The notes under the pieces were generated by a model, which was not told where the DNA came from, did no database searches, and was given only the letters and a program-made list of their open reading frames with translations. The position numbers and the translations under genes were made by a program. Shown piece by piece: positions 22,807-31,767 of a stretch of 64,000 bases of DNA (the stretch's first letter is position 1; every line of letters starts with the position of its first letter). Where the stretch lies: NCBI GenBank assembly GCA_910587015.1, contig CAJUME010000010.1:62001-126000 (forward strand), written 5' to 3'. Source of the DNA: an uncultured Christensenella sp. Lineage in GTDB: Bacteria > Bacillota > Clostridia > Christensenellales > Borkfalkiaceae.

Positions 22807-25800
22807 TTACGGCTGTTTGTTTTCTACGTCGGGCTGTGCGCCCTCTTCTCCGCTGCCGCCGTCAGCCGCAAGTTTTTTTTCCTTTGTCCAGCGCAAAACT
22901 ATTGCCGTTACTCCCCATGCAGTAAGACCCGCCGCAATTACGCCGACTGCTATCAGAATGAGGTAGTAGTATGCGAAGGGTGCGCCGCCTATTGCAACGC
23001 CGTGAGCGTAGCCGTTCATACCGTTGGAGTTAACTACCGTATACAGAATGTGCTTGATAGCCTGCTGGGTATGATATCTGGTTGCATCGTTGTTGATGTT
23101 GATGTTGGAGCCGCCGTACTGCTTTAACGCCGCATCGCCGCCCGCGCGAACCATCTGGTGCTTTTCCATATAACCGCCGTTGTCGTAGTCGGTAAGCACC
23201 ATGCCGTTGAAGCCCCACTCATTCCTCAGCACCTCGGTAAGCAGTCTGTAATCGCCGCCCGCCCAGGTATAGCCGATTCTGTTGAAGGAGGACATTACCG
23301 CAAGGCACGCGGGTACGTCCACGGTCTTTTCGATAAATTTCCACTCGGATTCCTGCGTTACCTCGTTGACAACCTCGGTGTATTCGAGAACTCTTGTAGC
23401 AACCGTGCCTCTGTCCTCAACGCACATCTGGAAGGGTTTAAGATAAATTTCGCGCATTGCCTGCTCGTTACACCACGTTGCAAGGCCGTTGCTTGTTCTG
23501 TTATCCTCCTGGTCGTTCAAAGCAAAGTGCTTAATGAAGGAGTACATACCCTTTTTAGCCGTTGCCTTAACCGCCTCGGTACCCATTACGCCGGAGATAA
23601 AGCCGTCCTCGGAATAATACTCGAAGTTTCTTCCCGCGAAGGGCGTTCTGTGAATGTTCATAGCGGGCGCATACCAGCCTGAAGCCGAAGCCTCCTTACG
23701 GTAGCCGTCCTCGCCGACGAATTCGCCGTGCTTGTAGGAAATTTCCTTGTTCCAGCTTGCCGCAATATTGACCTCGGAGGGATATGTAATCGAGAACGAT
23801 TCATGTCCGACCATGCTGTTAAGTCCCGCGGGGCCGTCCAAATCATAAACCAACGGCTTGTTTATGGACGCCGCTTCCGCGGTCTTATAGCCCGCAGTGT
23901 TGATAACTGTGGCAATTTCGGAATCGGACATCTGGCTGATAAGGCTGTCCCAGTCCTTGTCATCGTAAGCCTTGCCGCGCATATCGATAAGCTCGCGCGT
24001 GCCCTTTTTGTTAAGGGGCAGCACTTTTTTTGCCGCTTCCTCATCCGACATAGGGTTGTTGGAGCCTGCAAGCTTGGTTTGCTTAAGCTTGTTTAACAAA
24101 TCCTGAGTGATTGTTTCTTCCCAAAGATAGCCGTTCTTCTCGTTTTTGATAGCAACCTTGTTAGCCTGAGAGCCGTGGGTTACGGGGAAGGTGCCAACCC
24201 AGTCGCGGCGGGAAAGGTATTTACTCCTTTCAATGTAATTCGACGCATCGAACCTGTTGGTTACGGCGTAATTGTTTTTTGAGATTGCATAGGTACCCTT
24301 GTCGAACGTGGGATTGTTCCATACGCTTACAAAGGTCTTGTCGCCGTCCTCGGTCATTCCGTCCGCAACGGTCTTGTTGTTGTATGCAAGAATATTGTTT
24401 ACAGCCGAATGCGCGCTGTTTGCCGCAGTGATAAGATAGTCGCCGTCCTCAAGAATGTAGGTTTTAGCCTTTACATCGTCATAGGAAATAAAATCCTCTA
24501 CGTTTATCGTTACCTCTACGCTTTCGGTAGCGTTAGGCTCGAGCGTTTTCGTCTTTGTAAAGCCGACAAGCGAAACTGCCGATTTTTCCACAAAGTTTTC
24601 CTTGTCGTAGTCGGTATAGGGTACGGAAACGTAAACCTGCACTACTTCCTTGCCCGCAACCTTGCCCGTGTTTTTAATGTCGAGCGTAACGGTTATGTCG
24701 CCGTTTTCGGCCTTGCTGGATACAGCGTAATTTTGCCACTCGAAGCTCGTATAGGACTTGCCGTAGCCGAAGGGATACTGTACGGTTGCAGCATAATCGT
24801 AATCGCCTACGTTTGCAACGCCCATAACCTTATCGAAGTAGCGGGTTTCGTAGTACTTATAGCCTACATAAATGCCTTCGTCATAGGAAATACCGTAATA
24901 TTTGGTAGCAGCGCCGTTAACCGAATAACGGAAGTCGCCCATGTTCTGCATTGCAGGCGAAGAGAATGCGTCATATGCGAAGGTATCCACAAGGTGACCC
25001 GAGGGGGTTACCTTGCCGCTGATTACGTCCGCGATAGCGTTTGCCGTTTCGCCGCCCGCACCGGGCGCCCACAGCACGGCAGTGATATTCTCGTAATTTT
25101 TAACCCAGCCAAGCTCGAAAGCGTTGTTGGTGTTTACCACTATAATGACGTTATCGAAAGTGTTATTGAGATATTCTATAACGCCAAGCTCTACCGAGTC
25201 GGGCTCGAGATAGTGCTTGTCTTTATCCTGCTCTATATCGGTATACGCGCCCATATATCTTGCAAGGTCGCCGCCTTCGCCGCCCGTACGCGAGAATACG
25301 AATACGGGAACGGAATCCTTTGCGGATTCAAGCAAGCCGTCTACACCCTTAAGTGTGTCGATAGAAGTTTCTTTGATGCTCCAGTTTGTGTCCTGACCAA
25401 ACTGAATAACGCCCGCGCCGCGTTTGGGAGCCTTTAAATAATAGTCCCAAAGCTTTGCGTTTACTTCGTAATTCTGCGCCTCGAGCGAGGTTTTAAGGTC
25501 GCCGTTTATATAGCCTACGCCGGAGCCGGTTCCGCCCGCAACAAGGTCTACAACGTTATGCGAAAACAGACTTATTTTGGTCTTTCTGTTTGCTTCTGTC
25601 TTTATGGGCAGACCCTTGCCCTCTTCTGCGCTGTTTTCAAGCAGAACAAAGCCTTCCGCGCCAGCCTCGCGGACAAAGTCCTTTTCCGCCGCGTCAAGGT
25701 CGGCAATGCTTTTATACGCGCTTTTATTGTATATTTTGTCAAGATTTTTTGTTTCTTCGTTATCGCTGCCCGAAACCTTTCTGCCCGCCGTTTTAAAGAA

Positions 25801-25938
25801 ATCTCTCATAACGTCGTCAAACTGTGTAACGGTTACTGCGGGCAATGCAATTGCAAATGCCAAAAGCAATGCCAGAAGAGAAGAAATGATAATAGTAAAC
25901 TTTTTTGCGCTTAATTTTTTGCGCGGCTTATTTGCCAT
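22807..25938 (-). CDS. membrane-anchored family 3 glycoside hydrolase with inverted domain order
   Basis: 1043-residue GH3 beta-glucosidase/xylosidase-type enzyme. Order: membrane anchor (about 13-35), the GH3 C-terminal sandwich domain (about 60-340, with WAPGAGGETANAIADV), a fibronectin-III-like domain (about 400-520), then the GH3 N-terminal barrel (about 620-985) with RNFEYYSEDG, KHFALNDQE and the nucleophile Asp917 in MVLTDYDNGG, and finally a second membrane helix (about 988-1015) with a cytoplasmic tail. The barrel therefore comes after the sandwich, a circular permutation known in a few ruminal GH3 enzymes. The catalytic part should face outward. Good GGGAG before the ATG. Confidence 0.9.
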   Translation of the reverse strand: MANKPRKKLSAKKFTIIISSLLALLLAFAIALPAVTVTQFDDVMRDFFKTAGRKVSGSDNEETKNLDKIYNKSAYKSIADLDAAEKDFVREAGAEGFVLLENSAEEGKGLPIKTEANRKTKISLFSHNVVDLVAGGTGSGVGYINGDLKTSLEAQNYEVNAKLWDYYLKAPKRGAGVIQFGQDTNWSIKETSIDTLKGVDGLLESAKDSVPVFVFSRTGGEGGDLARYMGAYTDIEQDKDKHYLEPDSVELGVIEYLNNTFDNVIIVVNTNNAFELGWVKNYENITAVLWAPGAGGETANAIADVISGKVTPSGHLVDTFAYDAFSSPAMQNMGDFRYSVNGAATKYYGISYDEGIYVGYKYYETRYFDKVMGVANVGDYDYAATVQYPFGYGKSYTSFEWQNYAVSSKAENGDITVTLDIKNTGKVAGKEVVQVYVSVPYTDYDKENFVEKSAVSLVGFTKTKTLEPNATESVEVTINVEDFISYDDVKAKTYILEDGDYLITAANSAHSAVNNILAYNNKTVADGMTEDGDKTFVSVWNNPTFDKGTYAISKNNYAVTNRFDASNYIERSKYLSRRDWVGTFPVTHGSQANKVAIKNEKNGYLWEETITQDLLNKLKQTKLAGSNNPMSDEEAAKKVLPLNKKGTRELIDMRGKAYDDKDWDSLISQMSDSEIATVINTAGYKTAEAASINKPLVYDLDGPAGLNSMVGHESFSITYPSEVNIAASWNKEISYKHGEFVGEDGYRKEASASGWYAPAMNIHRTPFAGRNFEYYSEDGFISGVMGTEAVKATAKKGMYSFIKHFALNDQEDNRTSNGLATWCNEQAMREIYLKPFQMCVEDRGTVATRVLEYTEVVNEVTQESEWKFIEKTVDVPACLAVMSSFNRIGYTWAGGDYRLLTEVLRNEWGFNGMVLTDYDNGGYMEKHQMVRAGGDAALKQYGGSNININNDATRYHTQQAIKHILYTVVNSNGMNGYAHGVAIGGAPFAYYYLILIAVGVIAAGLTAWGVTAIVLRWTKEKKLAADGGSGEEGAQPDVENKQP

Positions 25939-25995
25939 AATTGTTCTCCCGTTCTTTTAATTTTTTATGTTTTTCAATTGCAGACAAACAAAAAT

Positions 25996-26021
25996 TACCG
26001 CCGCCGTGATGCGCGGCGGTA
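25996..26021 (-). terminator. terminator after the CBM-like lipoprotein
   Basis: TACCGCCGC (25996-26004) pairs with GCGGCGGTA (26013-26021), followed by ATTTTTGTTTG on the minus strand. It may attenuate read-through into the GH3 gene. Confidence 0.7.
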
Positions 26022-26047
26022 AAACCGTTTAAGTGGTCGGTCAAGCC

Positions 26048-26770
26048 TCAGCTTGCCGCACGGTCAGAGTTGTCAACGGGGGTGTGAGTAAGCTTAGTGG
26101 ATGCATCTATGACCATTTTGTCAACATTGAAGCCGCCGCCGGCTGCACCGTCAATTTCAAGGACAATTATATTTTCGCCCTTGTTAAGCTTTACGTTTGC
26201 CGTGTACTGTCCGGCTACGTACAAAGCGTAAAATGAACTGGATTCGGCAAAGGTTGCGGTTACTTCTTTACCGGGCAGAGTTCCGCTCATGGTAGCGGCG
26301 CTGCCGTTTACCTTCAACGATACGCCGCTGTTTTCAGCGGGCAACGCGTCAATACCGCCCTTTACCTCGTCAGTCGGTTCTACGTTCGTCGGCTGCCATG
26401 TTGTCCAGTCATACTCTATTGCAGTGCCGTCAGCCTTTGTAACGGTCTTAAATTTGGTTGAAGAACCGTAAATCTTTATGCTTGCATCGCATTCCTCTTC
26501 GGCATTTATCTTCCAGGTAATGGTCATACCCTTTGCGCTGAAATAGCCGACAACGGTAATATCTTTTTTGCCGTCCTTCTTTTCTTCCAAATCCATCAGC
26601 TTAGCGCCCCAGTCGCTGGGCTCGAAGCCTTCGGGCTCTGTAAGAATAGCCTCCTCAGCCTCGAACGTATATCCCTTATCGCCGCCACAGCCGGTGAGCG
26701 CAAATGCGCCGAGGGTTAAAGCAAGTGCGGAGGTAGCCGCAATTCCAAGAATTTTCTTTAAAGATTTCAT
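26048..26770 (-). CDS. lipoprotein with carbohydrate-binding-module-like domain
   Basis: 240 residues. Signal peptide with lipobox ALTGC (Cys28). The rest looks like one CBM6/CBM35-type beta-sandwich: it starts with YTFEAEEAIL, the usual first strand with the calcium-binding Glu residues, and ends GGGFNVDKMVIDAS, the usual last strand. It probably binds a polysaccharide at the cell surface. It lies between an esterase lipoprotein and the GH3 enzyme on the same strand, consistent with a glycan-using locus. Confidence 0.7.
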   Translation of the reverse strand: MKSLKKILGIAATSALALTLGAFALTGCGGDKGYTFEAEEAILTEPEGFEPSDWGAKLMDLEEKKDGKKDITVVGYFSAKGMTITWKINAEEECDASIKIYGSSTKFKTVTKADGTAIEYDWTTWQPTNVEPTDEVKGGIDALPAENSGVSLKVNGSAATMSGTLPGKEVTATFAESSSFYALYVAGQYTANVKLNKGENIIVLEIDGAAGGGFNVDKMVIDASTKLTHTPVDNSDRAAS

Positions 26771-26873
26771 ACAATTTTCTCCTAAATAATTAAATGTTTA
26801 TTTTTTTAAGAAGCGGCGGCGCGCGGGCTACCATCACGACTTACCGGCACGCAGACGCCCCTTTAATTACCCA

Positions 26874-28274
26874 TTATTTGCTTTTGGAAGCAATCCACTC
26901 CCACATATTCTGGCTTACGGTGCAGTTTGCGGGCGTCAAATCCGTAACGGAATTGATTTTTGTGTTGTCTATCCTTGTTTTAACCTCGTCGTTGAAGGCG
27001 TATATCCACGACCAGTGCCCATCGTATTTAACGCCTTGCGCGTCCTTGCCCAAAACGTGCTCGGTTACCGTCATAAAGCTGTTTTGCGCGCCCGCTTTTA
27101 AAAGTCTGTTAAAAGTGGGGCGGGCATAGTCGTTGGGGGGAACGGTGGGGTCGTCCGCGGAGAATAGGAACCAGATATTGTAGTCCTTAATCTGCGTAAG
27201 CATATCGTTGGAGATGCGGGTATCGAGATAGCCCTCGCAAATCGGATAATATGCCGCGAAATAATCGCCGTGCGTGAACATCATGTTCATAGTCATATAT
27301 CCGCCGTTGGAGCAGCCGCCCAGATAAATGCGGTCTGCGTCTACATCGGGATTGCTTTGCACATACGAGGTAATGGCGCCGAACAAAGCCTCGGTATAGA
27401 ACGAGGTCTGCGGGTCGGTGCCCTCGGTATTGTTAAGCTCGGAACCGGTGCCGTCCGCGTCCATCCACCACGTGGGCGACTGGACTGCGAGCACGTACGC
27501 GCCCGCGCTGCCGTTGGTTTGGAAATGATGCTGAACGTTTACCTCGTTATCGGAGGTGAGGCCCGTTACCTCGTTGCCGAGCAGGTCAATGTCGATATCC
27601 GTACCGCCCTCGCCCATGCCGTGCAGCCAGATTATAAGCGGGTTCTTTACGCCGTCCGCCGCCGCGCCCTCGGGCGACCACGATGCGCGGGAAAGCTTTG
27701 TGCCGTCCGTATGGGTGTATGTATCCTTATTCCACGTTGCAGTCTGGGGGACAAGTCTGTCTGCCGCGCTGACCACGTCATAGGTGAAGTAATCCTTTTC
27801 CTTATGCTTGGTTTTGCCTACGTTGAAAGTCTGACCGTCGTTTACTGTAAGTCTTACGCTGTATTTTGCCGACCATTCGTTTCTTTTAAGCTGTTGGTTG
27901 TAGGAGAACGGCGAAGCCTCGGCGCCCCACGAGGTAACCCTTGCATTTGCAAGCACGAGCGTGATATATTCCGATTCGCCCGTTACTCTGTTGCCCTTTT
28001 CATCGGAGGGGTAAGCGTCCGTAACGGTGCGCGTTTTGCCCGCGGTGGTGACCTTGAAGGTATCCTTCGAAACCCCGCCCGCATTTCCCTTGAACTTGAC
28101 TACCACGGAATTAACCGCGGGGCCCCATTCGTAGCCGGTTACGACTATGCTTGCCTTTTCCGCGTCAAGCTTAACGGGCTCGGTATTCTTTTCTCCGCAA
28201 GCGGCAAGCGATGCGGCACAGGCTATGCCCATTGCGCATATTGCCGCTGAAAGCATAAATTTTTTCACCTTCAT
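26874..28274 (-). CDS. alpha/beta-hydrolase (esterase-like) lipoprotein
   Basis: 466 residues. Lipobox SLAAC (Cys26). Residues about 40-180 form an immunoglobulin-like N-terminal domain; about 200-440 are an alpha/beta hydrolase with oxyanion motif IIWLHGMGEGG, nucleophile Ser322 in GGCSNGG, probable acid Asp374/375 (SADDPTVPP) and His420 (DGHWSW). It resembles secreted carbohydrate esterases and prolyl-oligopeptidase-like hydrolases. The neighbouring CBM lipoprotein and GH3 enzyme favour an ester bond on a plant or host glycan. Confidence 0.82.
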   Translation of the reverse strand: MKVKKFMLSAAICAMGIACAASLAACGEKNTEPVKLDAEKASIVVTGYEWGPAVNSVVVKFKGNAGGVSKDTFKVTTAGKTRTVTDAYPSDEKGNRVTGESEYITLVLANARVTSWGAEASPFSYNQQLKRNEWSAKYSVRLTVNDGQTFNVGKTKHKEKDYFTYDVVSAADRLVPQTATWNKDTYTHTDGTKLSRASWSPEGAAADGVKNPLIIWLHGMGEGGTDIDIDLLGNEVTGLTSDNEVNVQHHFQTNGSAGAYVLAVQSPTWWMDADGTGSELNNTEGTDPQTSFYTEALFGAITSYVQSNPDVDADRIYLGGCSNGGYMTMNMMFTHGDYFAAYYPICEGYLDTRISNDMLTQIKDYNIWFLFSADDPTVPPNDYARPTFNRLLKAGAQNSFMTVTEHVLGKDAQGVKYDGHWSWIYAFNDEVKTRIDNTKINSVTDLTPANCTVSQNMWEWIASKSK

Positions 28275-28344
28275 TGCAACACCTTCCTCTCAGAATTTCG
28301 TTTTTTGTTAACCGCTAACTATATTTGAAATATTTTAGCAACAC

Positions 28345-28389
28345 AAACAATAAAAAAATTGCGACAACCCGTCAATAGAGTTGTCGCAA
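28345..28389 (-). terminator. terminator after the histidine kinase
   Basis: TTGCGACAAC (28359-28368) with GTTGTCGCAA (28380-28389), then TTTTTTTATTG on the minus strand. Confidence 0.85.
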
Positions 28390-28417
28390 ACTTGAATTTT
28401 ATGTCCTGAATTTTACT

Positions 28418-29791
28418 TTATTTATCTTTTAACAAAGTCCGTGCCGAGGTCGTTTGACACGGTTTTGCGGGGAGCGGCAGCATAACCGTAAGATTGAACA
28501 TTCCGCCGCCGAAATCGAAGCTGAGCTCGCCGCCGTATTTTTTGACGAGCAGCCGCATGCTCTTCATGCCGTAGCCGTGCTGCTCCTTATCTGGCTTGCA
28601 GGTTTGCGGCAGCCCGCCCGCAAGCTTTATTTCGCCCTCGTAATAATTTGTGCAGTTAATCATTACCGCGCCGAAGCAGACGCTGACGGTAAGGCTGATT
28701 ACGCGGTTCTGCTCCTCCTTAACCTTCTGCACCGCCTCTACCGCGTTTGAAAGAATGTTGCCGAACAGCGAATACAGGTCGTACTCGCTTAAAAAGGACA
28801 GTGAAGAGCCGTCTACCATGCACGAAAGCTTTATGCCCGCGCTGTTGCACATAAGGCTTTTTTCAGTAAGCAGAACATCGAGCGGAGCACAGCCCGTGCT
28901 TACCTTACTGTCGTAAACGGCTATCGCGTTTTCGAACTGCTTGTACTCCTCCTCGGAAATGTTGCCCTCGGAAAGCCGCATTTCTCTGAAACGGTGCTTT
29001 AAATCGTGCATTTTGATATTGATAAGCTCGATATTTTCCTTTGAAAGCTCGTAATGGCTTTTGTCCTGCTCCCACAGGCGGCGGACGTTGTACAAGTCCA
29101 TGCGCAGACCGCCGCGCTCTGTCATGCCCGACAGAATTACAAGAATGAACAGATTGCAGAGTATTGCAAAGCAGTAATTTACAATTGCCAGATAGTAGTG
29201 CTGCCACCACCATATATTTGTAAGCGAGCAGAGTATTACGGTAACAAGAAGCGTGACGACCGAAAACACAAGCACGTTGCGACTGTAAACGGTTTCAAGT
29301 CCCTTTGCGTTCATTCTGCGCACAAACAAGAAGTATACAACGATGCAGACCGCGGCAAACAGCACAGCAGTGAACAGCGGAACAACGACTGTATAGTTGT
29401 TAACCGCCTCGCACAGACGCCAGATTACGCCCGTTATTTCAAACAGCGTAAAAATGCGGTAGGTGAGGTTTTGAACCGCATACGCCGCAACGCCGCACAG
29501 CAACAGAATTTTAAACGGCTCGTTAAAGCAGACCTTCATTATTACCAGCGTAAAGGCGAACAGAACGAGGTAAACGAGCATGTTTATAAACCATTTTTCG
29601 GGCAGGCTGAACTGCACGCACACCGCCAGAACGGTTATGGCGCATAATAAAACAAGACCCGTTGCAAGCCGTAAAACAAAAAAAGGCTTATGGCGGCAAC
29701 GGAACACGAAAAGGGCTTCGCCTACAAGTATTTCTATAAGAAAATACGGATAGACATTTATTAAATAATGAAGAAACGCTTCCGCATTCAT
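28418..29791 (-). CDS. GHKL-type sensor histidine kinase
   Basis: 457 residues. About six membrane helices in the first 230 residues form the sensor, like AgrC-type kinases. The phosphorylated His is probably in IKMHDLKHRFREM (about residue 265); the ATP-binding N box is LFGNILSNAVEAVQ and a G box GYGMKSM follows. The partner is the LytTR regulator ending six bases upstream. Such pairs often sense peptides; the adjacent glycan locus is a possible target. No peptide gene was identified. Confidence 0.88.
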   Translation of the reverse strand: MNAEAFLHYLINVYPYFLIEILVGEALFVFRCRHKPFFVLRLATGLVLLCAITVLAVCVQFSLPEKWFINMLVYLVLFAFTLVIMKVCFNEPFKILLLCGVAAYAVQNLTYRIFTLFEITGVIWRLCEAVNNYTVVVPLFTAVLFAAVCIVVYFLFVRRMNAKGLETVYSRNVLVFSVVTLLVTVILCSLTNIWWWQHYYLAIVNYCFAILCNLFILVILSGMTERGGLRMDLYNVRRLWEQDKSHYELSKENIELINIKMHDLKHRFREMRLSEGNISEEEYKQFENAIAVYDSKVSTGCAPLDVLLTEKSLMCNSAGIKLSCMVDGSSLSFLSEYDLYSLFGNILSNAVEAVQKVKEEQNRVISLTVSVCFGAVMINCTNYYEGEIKLAGGLPQTCKPDKEQHGYGMKSMRLLVKKYGGELSFDFGGGMFNLTVMLPLPAKPCQTTSARTLLKDK

Positions 29792-29796
29792 TCGGC

Positions 29797-30504
29797 TTAA
29801 CCTCCGCCGGAATACAGCTTCATAAGCTCTTCTACAAAACGGCGATGCCGCGGGTGGCTGATTTTTAAAATATAGCCGCCAACGTCCAAATCGTAGCCGC
29901 TGACGGAATTGATAAAGCGGGAATTTACCAGATAGCAGTTGGAACAGCGCAAAAAGCCCTTGTCCGCAAGATTTTTTTCGACTGCGGCAAGCGTTCCGCG
30001 CACCTCTATAGTGCCGTCTACAAGCTGATATTTAAGCTGGTGTCCCATAACCTCTACATAAATAATATTGTCGGTTGAAAGTCTGAAAAACCCGTTGCCA
30101 GAGGGAATTAGCACAAGACGGCTCTCCCGCGAGCGGGCAACATTGACCGCTTTTTTTATTTTAAGGCAAAAATCGGCATAGGCAACAGGCTTGACCATAT
30201 AATCGAGCGCGTTCACCTCGTAGCCCTTCTGCGCATACTGCGCCATTTTGGTCACGAATATAATAACAACCGTTTTATCAACGTAGCGAAGCTGTCTTGC
30301 CGCCTCTAACCCGTTGATTTTAGGCAAATCTATATCCATAAATATTATGGAATAGGTTGAATGACGGTAATTTTTAAGCAGGCTTTCCGCATCGGAAAAC
30401 CGCGTAACGTTCAGCTCTGCCGAATACTGCGAATTGTATTTTTTGGCATATTCCATTATGGTGTTGGCAGCGCAGCCGTCGTCTTCAACCAGAGCTATGT
30501 TCAT
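29797..30504 (-). CDS. LytTR-family response regulator
   Basis: 235 residues. Receiver domain (1-120) with acidic pocket Glu7/Asp8/Asp9, phosphoacceptor Asp57 in IIFMDIDLP, and the conserved Lys in MVKPV. The LytTR DNA-binding domain (about 135-235) contains NIIYVEVMGHQLKYQL and GFLRCSNCYLVNSRFI. The ATG at 30504 has AAAGGA nine bases upstream; longer in-frame starts lack one. Direct repeats at 30578-30629 just upstream are candidate autoregulatory sites. Cotranscribed with the kinase. Confidence 0.9.
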   Translation of the reverse strand: MNIALVEDDGCAANTIMEYAKKYNSQYSAELNVTRFSDAESLLKNYRHSTYSIIFMDIDLPKINGLEAARQLRYVDKTVVIIFVTKMAQYAQKGYEVNALDYMVKPVAYADFCLKIKKAVNVARSRESRLVLIPSGNGFFRLSTDNIIYVEVMGHQLKYQLVDGTIEVRGTLAAVEKNLADKGFLRCSNCYLVNSRFINSVSGYDLDVGGYILKISHPRHRRFVEELMKLYSGGG

Positions 30505-30577
30505 AGGGCTTTCCTTTATAAAATTATACGCATATATTTTAACATTTCCCCCCTTCATATTCAAGGGCAACCCCGAT

Positions 30578-30629
30578 TTTTGCCGTAAACTTGCAAATTT
30601 TGGCGTAAATTTAAAATTTTGCCGCCGTA
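30578..30629. promoter_or_regulatory. iterated LytTR-type direct repeats
   Basis: TTTTGCCGTAAA (30578-30589), TTTTGGCGTAAA (30598-30609) and TTTTGCCGCCG (30617-30627) recur every 19-20 bp. Direct repeats at about two helical turns are typical binding sites of LytTR dimers. They lie 75-125 bases upstream of the response regulator start. Confidence 0.5.
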
Positions 30630-30785
30630 CAGCGGGCATAAAAAGTATAAACATTGCCCAAAATTGATATGTTTAACTACAAAAGGTCTTAATTTACAAC
30701 CGTACCGTTTGCACCGTGGCTATTTGTATAGCTTATAGCATTTACCTCTTATTTTACAAGCCTTTGATACCTCTATAAACAAAAA

Positions 30786-30824
30786 AGCCGACCGCGGATT
30801 CCACTCCGCAGTCGGCTCGTTTTA
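30786..30824. terminator. bidirectional terminator hairpin
   Basis: AGCCGACCGCGGA (30786-30798) with TCCGCAGTCGGCT (30805-30817), T-rich on both sides. It terminates the gene at 30911-31450 and marks the left flank of the AT-rich region. The 400-base gap 30505-30910 otherwise holds only the LytTR repeats. Confidence 0.75.
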
Positions 30825-30910
30825 ATGGCGCACTATTGTTACGCTTTCCGTTACCCCTGCCTTAGACAAACTGCAATTTTATAATTCTTTAATATATTCC
30901 CTGCTACATG

Positions 30911-31450
30911 TTATTTATGGGCAGAAATGAAATCCAACACTGTTTTCCAACCATTATTTTCGCCTGAATATCCCCATAAGGGTTCTGTCAACTGCTCTAA
31001 TTCTTCAAGGTAACGGTTGATGCTATTTACCATTTCTTTTCTTTTCTCAATGGATATAGTATTTAGCCTTTCATTTGACACCTTAAACCGTACATTTTGT
31101 AAAAAGTTAACCGTATCACAATACGTATCATCATTAGAGAAAATCGTATCTTCCGGAAAACAAGATATAACATTTTCGAATGCGGTTTTCAAAGCAGGCA
31201 ATCCAAAAGCCTCCAATGTATCCGCAATAAATGGCACCAGTTCAGCATGTTCACTGATGACACCCCACCAACCCGAGCCTTTCCAATTTCCAATCATGTT
31301 CATACCGATATGCAAAGTGAAAAGTTCTGGACTTACTTCTGCTTTTATTTTTTCTAATGTTCCCAGTTCCCATAATTTATCTGATAATTCAACCAATGTA
31401 ATTTCTTCGATATATTTTACATCTTTCAGACATTCTTTTAATGTAAGCAT
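30911..31450 (-). CDS. hypothetical protein, AT-rich
   Basis: 179 residues, all-helical looking, beginning MLTLKECLKDVKYIEEITLV, with a conserved-looking GNWKGSGWWGVISEHAELVPF segment. It vaguely resembles DMP19/DUF4375 proteins but the match is too weak to name. AGGAGG precedes the ATG. Base composition is more AT-rich than the genes to its left, like the island to its right, so it may be acquired cargo or a boundary gene. Confidence 0.6.
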   Translation of the reverse strand: MLTLKECLKDVKYIEEITLVELSDKLWELGTLEKIKAEVSPELFTLHIGMNMIGNWKGSGWWGVISEHAELVPFIADTLEAFGLPALKTAFENVISCFPEDTIFSNDDTYCDTVNFLQNVRFKVSNERLNTISIEKRKEMVNSINRYLEELEQLTEPLWGYSGENNGWKTVLDFISAHK

Positions 31451-31572
31451 TTATTTTCCTCCTGTTAAATAAAATTTATATCGCTTAATATAATACCACA
31501 ATCATATTCATAATTCTATCAAATTCCCATTAAATTTCTTCCTCCCTCCGCTTAGTCCTGCTTTGTTGCCCG

Positions 31573-31683
31573 TTATGCTGTCGGCTCCCGTTCAAGCTTC
31601 TTTTTGTTATAACCGATTGCTTCGGCATAAGCTAATTCTGTTTTGCAGTGGATAAAACTTTGATTTGTCTTACGCGTCAGGAC
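31573..31683 (-). pseudogene. possible gene remnant at the left end of the island
   Basis: An open frame of 36 codons (ends KKKLEREPTA) without a start codon or ribosome binding site lies downstream of the recombinase terminator on the same strand. The composition looks coding, so it may be the end of a gene cut by integration or deletion. The rest of the 317-base gap 31451-31767 shows only the terminator at 31686-31736. Confidence 0.25.
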
Positions 31684-31685
31684 AT

Positions 31686-31736
31686 AAAAAAATAAGCGCC
31701 TACTTTCCGTTTTGGAGTGTAAGTGCTTATTTTTAA
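31686..31736. terminator. terminator after the recombinase
   Basis: AAAAATAAGC (31688-31697) with GCTTATTTTT (31725-31734); A/T tracts on both sides make it bidirectional. Confidence 0.7.
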
Positions 31737-31767
31737 GTTTAGTCCCCTATTTTACCCCGAAAAGCCG

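Noticed and set aside
24409..25437. 342-codon frame on the plus strand inside the GH3 gene
   Set aside because: Antisense to strong GH3 motifs; composition reflects the codon bias of the real gene.
27270..28250. 326-codon frame on the plus strand inside the esterase lipoprotein gene
   Set aside because: Antisense shadow, as the opposite strand has lipobox and catalytic motifs.
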